The notes under the pieces are model-generated. The model was given only the letters and a program-made list of their open reading frames with translations. It was not told the DNA's origin and searched no databases. DNA of 7,848 bases. Source: Sphingomonas sp. (GTDB lineage: Bacteria > Pseudomonadota > Alphaproteobacteria > Sphingomonadales > Sphingomonadaceae). Shown here in pieces: positions 5,778-7,848 of the stretch (its first letter is position 1; each line of letters opens with the position of its first letter). The translations under genes and the position numbers were made by a program. The stretch covers positions 1 to 7,848 of the forward strand of contig JAPJRE010000184.1 in assembly GCA_030824725.1 (NCBI GenBank), given 5' to 3'.

Positions 5778-7848
5778 ATGACCGACCATATCGAACGCAA
5801 CGCCCCAGCCGGTGGCGAAACCCACCAGGTGACCGATGCCGAGCACCCGGTGCTCACCACCAATCACGGCACGCCGATCAGCGACAACCAGAACCAGCTG
5901 AAGGCGGGCGCGCGCGGCCCGGTACTGATCGAGGATGAAATCTTCCGCGAGAAGATGAACCATTTCGATCACGAGCGCATCCCAGAGCGCATCGTCCACG
6001 CCCGCGGTTCGGCCGCCCACGGCTATTTCGAGGTGACCGACAGCCTCGCCGACGTGACGATCGCGGATCTGTTCCAGAAGAAGGGCCAGCGCACCGAGGT
6101 GTTTGTCCGCTTCTCCACCGTTGCCGGCGGCGCGGGTTCGATCGATACCCCGCGCGATGTCCGCGGCTTCGCGGTCAAGTTCTACACCCGCGAGGGCAAT
6201 TGGGATCTGGTTGGTAACAACATCCCGGTCTTCTTCATCCAGGACGCGATCAAGTTCCCCGACCTGATCCACGCCGCCAAGATGGAAGCCGATCGCGGCT
6301 ATCCCCAGGCGGCGACCGCGCACGACACCTTCTGGGACTTCATCAGCCTGATGCCCGAATCGACGCACATGATCATGTGGGCGATGTCCGACCGCACGCT
6401 GCCGCGCAGCTTCGCGACGATGGAGGGTTTCGGGGTTCATACGTTCCGGTTCATCAATGCCGAGGGCAAGAGCACCTTCGTCAAGTTCCACTGGAAGCCC
6501 AAGGCGGGCCTCGCCTCGACGATCTGGGACGAGACGGTGAAGATCGCCGGTGCCGATCCCGATTTCCAGCGCCGCGACCTGTTCGAGCGGATCGATCGCG
6601 GCGACTATCCGGAATGGGAACTCGGCGTGCAGCTGTTCGACGAGGACTTCGCCAACGCCCAGCCCTATGACGTGCTCGACGCGACCAAGCTGATCCCCGA
6701 GGAAGTGTTGCCGGTGCGGATCGTCGGGCGAATGGTGCTCGATCGCTATCCCGACAATTTCTTCGCCGAGACCGAGCAGGCGGCGTTCGTTCCCAGCCAT
6801 GTCGTCCCCGGCATCGGCTTCAGCAACGACCCGCTGCTCCAGGGCCGGCTGTTCAGCTATACCGACACCCAGTTGTCGCGGCTGGGCTCGGTCAATTTCC
6901 ACCAGCTGCCGATCAACGCCGCAAAGGGCCGCGCGGCGGCGGCGGGCTGCCCGTTCCTGAACCAGCAGCGCGACGGGCACATGCAGATGGCGGTGCCCAA
7001 GGGCCGCGCCAATTACGAGCCCAACAGCCTCGCCAAGGCGGGCGAGGAAGGTGGCGCGCGCGAGGATCCGGAGAAGGGCTACAAGACCTTCCCGTCCGAG
7101 GAGCAGGGCCAGAAGCTCCGCATCCGGCCCGAGAGCTTCGCCGATCACTATAGCCAGGCGCGGCTGTTCTTCCGCTCGATGGATCCGGCCGAGCAGGCGC
7201 ATATCGCTTCGGCGCTGGTGTTCGAGCTGTCCAAGGTCAGCCTCGAGCATATCCGCGTGCAGGTGATGGCGAACCTGCGCAACGTCGACGAGACGCTGGC
7301 CGAGCGGGTCGCCGACGGCCTGGCGATGGACCTGCCCGAGGCCGCGCCCACGGCAGCGCCGGTGCTCGACATGGAGCCGTCGCCAGCGCTCCGCATCATC
7401 CGCGGCCCGCGCGAGCTGCACACGCTGGAAGGCAAGACCGTCGGCATCCTGATTGCCGACGGCACCGATGCCGGCGACCTCACGACGCTCAAGAACGCGA
7501 TCGAGGCGGCCGGCGGCAACGCGATTACGATCGCCCCCAAGGTCGGCGCGGTGCCGCTCTCCGACGGCTCGAAGATCGCCGCCGATGCGCAGCTGTTCGG
7601 CCAGCCCTCGGTGACGGTCGATGCCTGCGCGGTGATCCTGTCGGACGAGGCAGCTGCCAAGCTCGTCAAGGAAGGCGCCGCCGTCCAGTGGGTGATGGAT
7701 GCGTTCGGCCATCTCAAGGCGATCGGTGCCAATGCCGCCGCCCAGCCGCTGCTCGATAAGGCCGGCGTGGAAGCGGACGAGGGGGTTGCCGATCTCGCCG
7801 GCTTCGTCGAGGCGGCCAAGCAGCGCTATTGGGACCGCGAGCCCAAGG
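5778..7848 (+). CDS. katE: Catalase HPII, large-subunit heme catalase (3' end cut)
   Basis: This monofunctional heme catalase converts hydrogen peroxide to water and oxygen in the cytoplasm. 690 codons are visible; by alignment with E. coli HPII only the last few residues are missing. The heme core (about residues 20-500) has the catalytic His74 in RIPERIVHARGSAAHG, Ser113 in VRFSTVAGG, Asn147 in DLVGNNIPVFF and the heme ligand Tyr361 in RLFSYTDTQ. These match HPII His128, Ser167, Asn201 and Tyr415 with a constant offset of 54, so the N-terminal arm is about 54 residues shorter. From about residue 550 (LEGKTVGILIADG) a DJ-1/PfpI-like flavodoxin-fold domain follows, the mark of large-subunit (clade 2) catalases. 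HPII His392, which is cross-linked to the heme tyrosine, is Val338 here. The gene has its own strong Shine-Dalgarno sequence and a possible stress promoter, and begins 43 bases after the DUF1801 gene. Confidence 0.97.
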   Translation, partial: MTDHIERNAPAGGETHQVTDAEHPVLTTNHGTPISDNQNQLKAGARGPVLIEDEIFREKMNHFDHERIPERIVHARGSAAHGYFEVTDSLADVTIADLFQKKGQRTEVFVRFSTVAGGAGSIDTPRDVRGFAVKFYTREGNWDLVGNNIPVFFIQDAIKFPDLIHAAKMEADRGYPQAATAHDTFWDFISLMPESTHMIMWAMSDRTLPRSFATMEGFGVHTFRFINAEGKSTFVKFHWKPKAGLASTIWDETVKIAGADPDFQRRDLFERIDRGDYPEWELGVQLFDEDFANAQPYDVLDATKLIPEEVLPVRIVGRMVLDRYPDNFFAETEQAAFVPSHVVPGIGFSNDPLLQGRLFSYTDTQLSRLGSVNFHQLPINAAKGRAAAAGCPFLNQQRDGHMQMAVPKGRANYEPNSLAKAGEEGGAREDPEKGYKTFPSEEQGQKLRIRPESFADHYSQARLFFRSMDPAEQAHIASALVFELSKVSLEHIRVQVMANLRNVDETLAERVADGLAMDLPEAAPTAAPVLDMEPSPALRIIRGPRELHTLEGKTVGILIADGTDAGDLTTLKNAIEAAGGNAITIAPKVGAVPLSDGSKIAADAQLFGQPSVTVDACAVILSDEAAAKLVKEGAAVQWVMDAFGHLKAIGANAAAQPLLDKAGVEADEGVADLAGFVEAAKQRYWDREPK

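Noticed and set aside
5347..5781. An alternative plus-strand frame overlapping the DUF1801 gene
   Set aside because: Its product is Arg/Gly-rich without family resemblance and it overlaps the catalase start, whereas the chosen frame has the DUF1801 LPDPAGLLxGxG motif.
5523..7712. A 729-codon open frame on the minus strand opposite the catalase gene
   Set aside because: It is the antisense shadow of a clear catalase: Arg/Asp/His/Leu-rich composition, no motif, and it runs across the end of the DUF1801 gene as well.

Overview
This window looks like ordinary, high-GC core chromosome of an alphaproteobacterium, most likely a sphingomonad (Sphingomonas or a close relative). Three things support this. 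There is a PopZ-type (DUF2497) protein, a family essentially restricted to Alphaproteobacteria. The recA promoter carries a GTTC-N7-GTTC SOS box, the alphaproteobacterial LexA operator. An intergenic palindromic repeat of the 'CGTCAT-CCGGC' type lies between two genes. The genus is inferred from overall protein flavour, not from a database comparison.

Layout, left to right. (1) The 3' part of a TolC-family outer-membrane efflux/secretion channel gene (1-643, +), cut by the window edge. (2) A small PopZ-like polar-organising protein gene (681-1136, +), followed by a 9-bp hairpin. (3) A complete S9 serine peptidase gene of dipeptidyl-peptidase-5 type with a signal peptide (1189-3234, +). (4) A 146-bp gap between convergent genes that holds a possible terminator hairpin and a 96-bp palindromic repeat element. 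(5) A MOSC-domain protein gene on the minus strand (3381-4100). (6) A 139-bp divergent intergenic region with the LexA box and the recA promoter. (7) recA, complete (4240-5310, +). (8) A small DUF1801/YdhG-like gene (5366-5734, +). (9) A large-subunit catalase gene, KatE/HPII type (5778 to the window end, +), missing only its last few codons.

The genes do not form one pathway. TolC and PopZ genes are envelope and cell-pole housekeeping. The S9 peptidase is a stand-alone periplasmic peptide-degrading enzyme. recA and katE are both stress-response genes, but they seem to be controlled separately: recA by LexA, and katE possibly by a general-stress (EcfG-type) promoter lying across the end of the preceding small gene. 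I found no mobile element, CRISPR array, RNA gene or candidate novel system. The items most worth checking are the three-half-site arrangement at the recA promoter, the loss of the HPII cross-link histidine in the catalase, the possible EcfG promoter, and the start of the S9 peptidase transcript.
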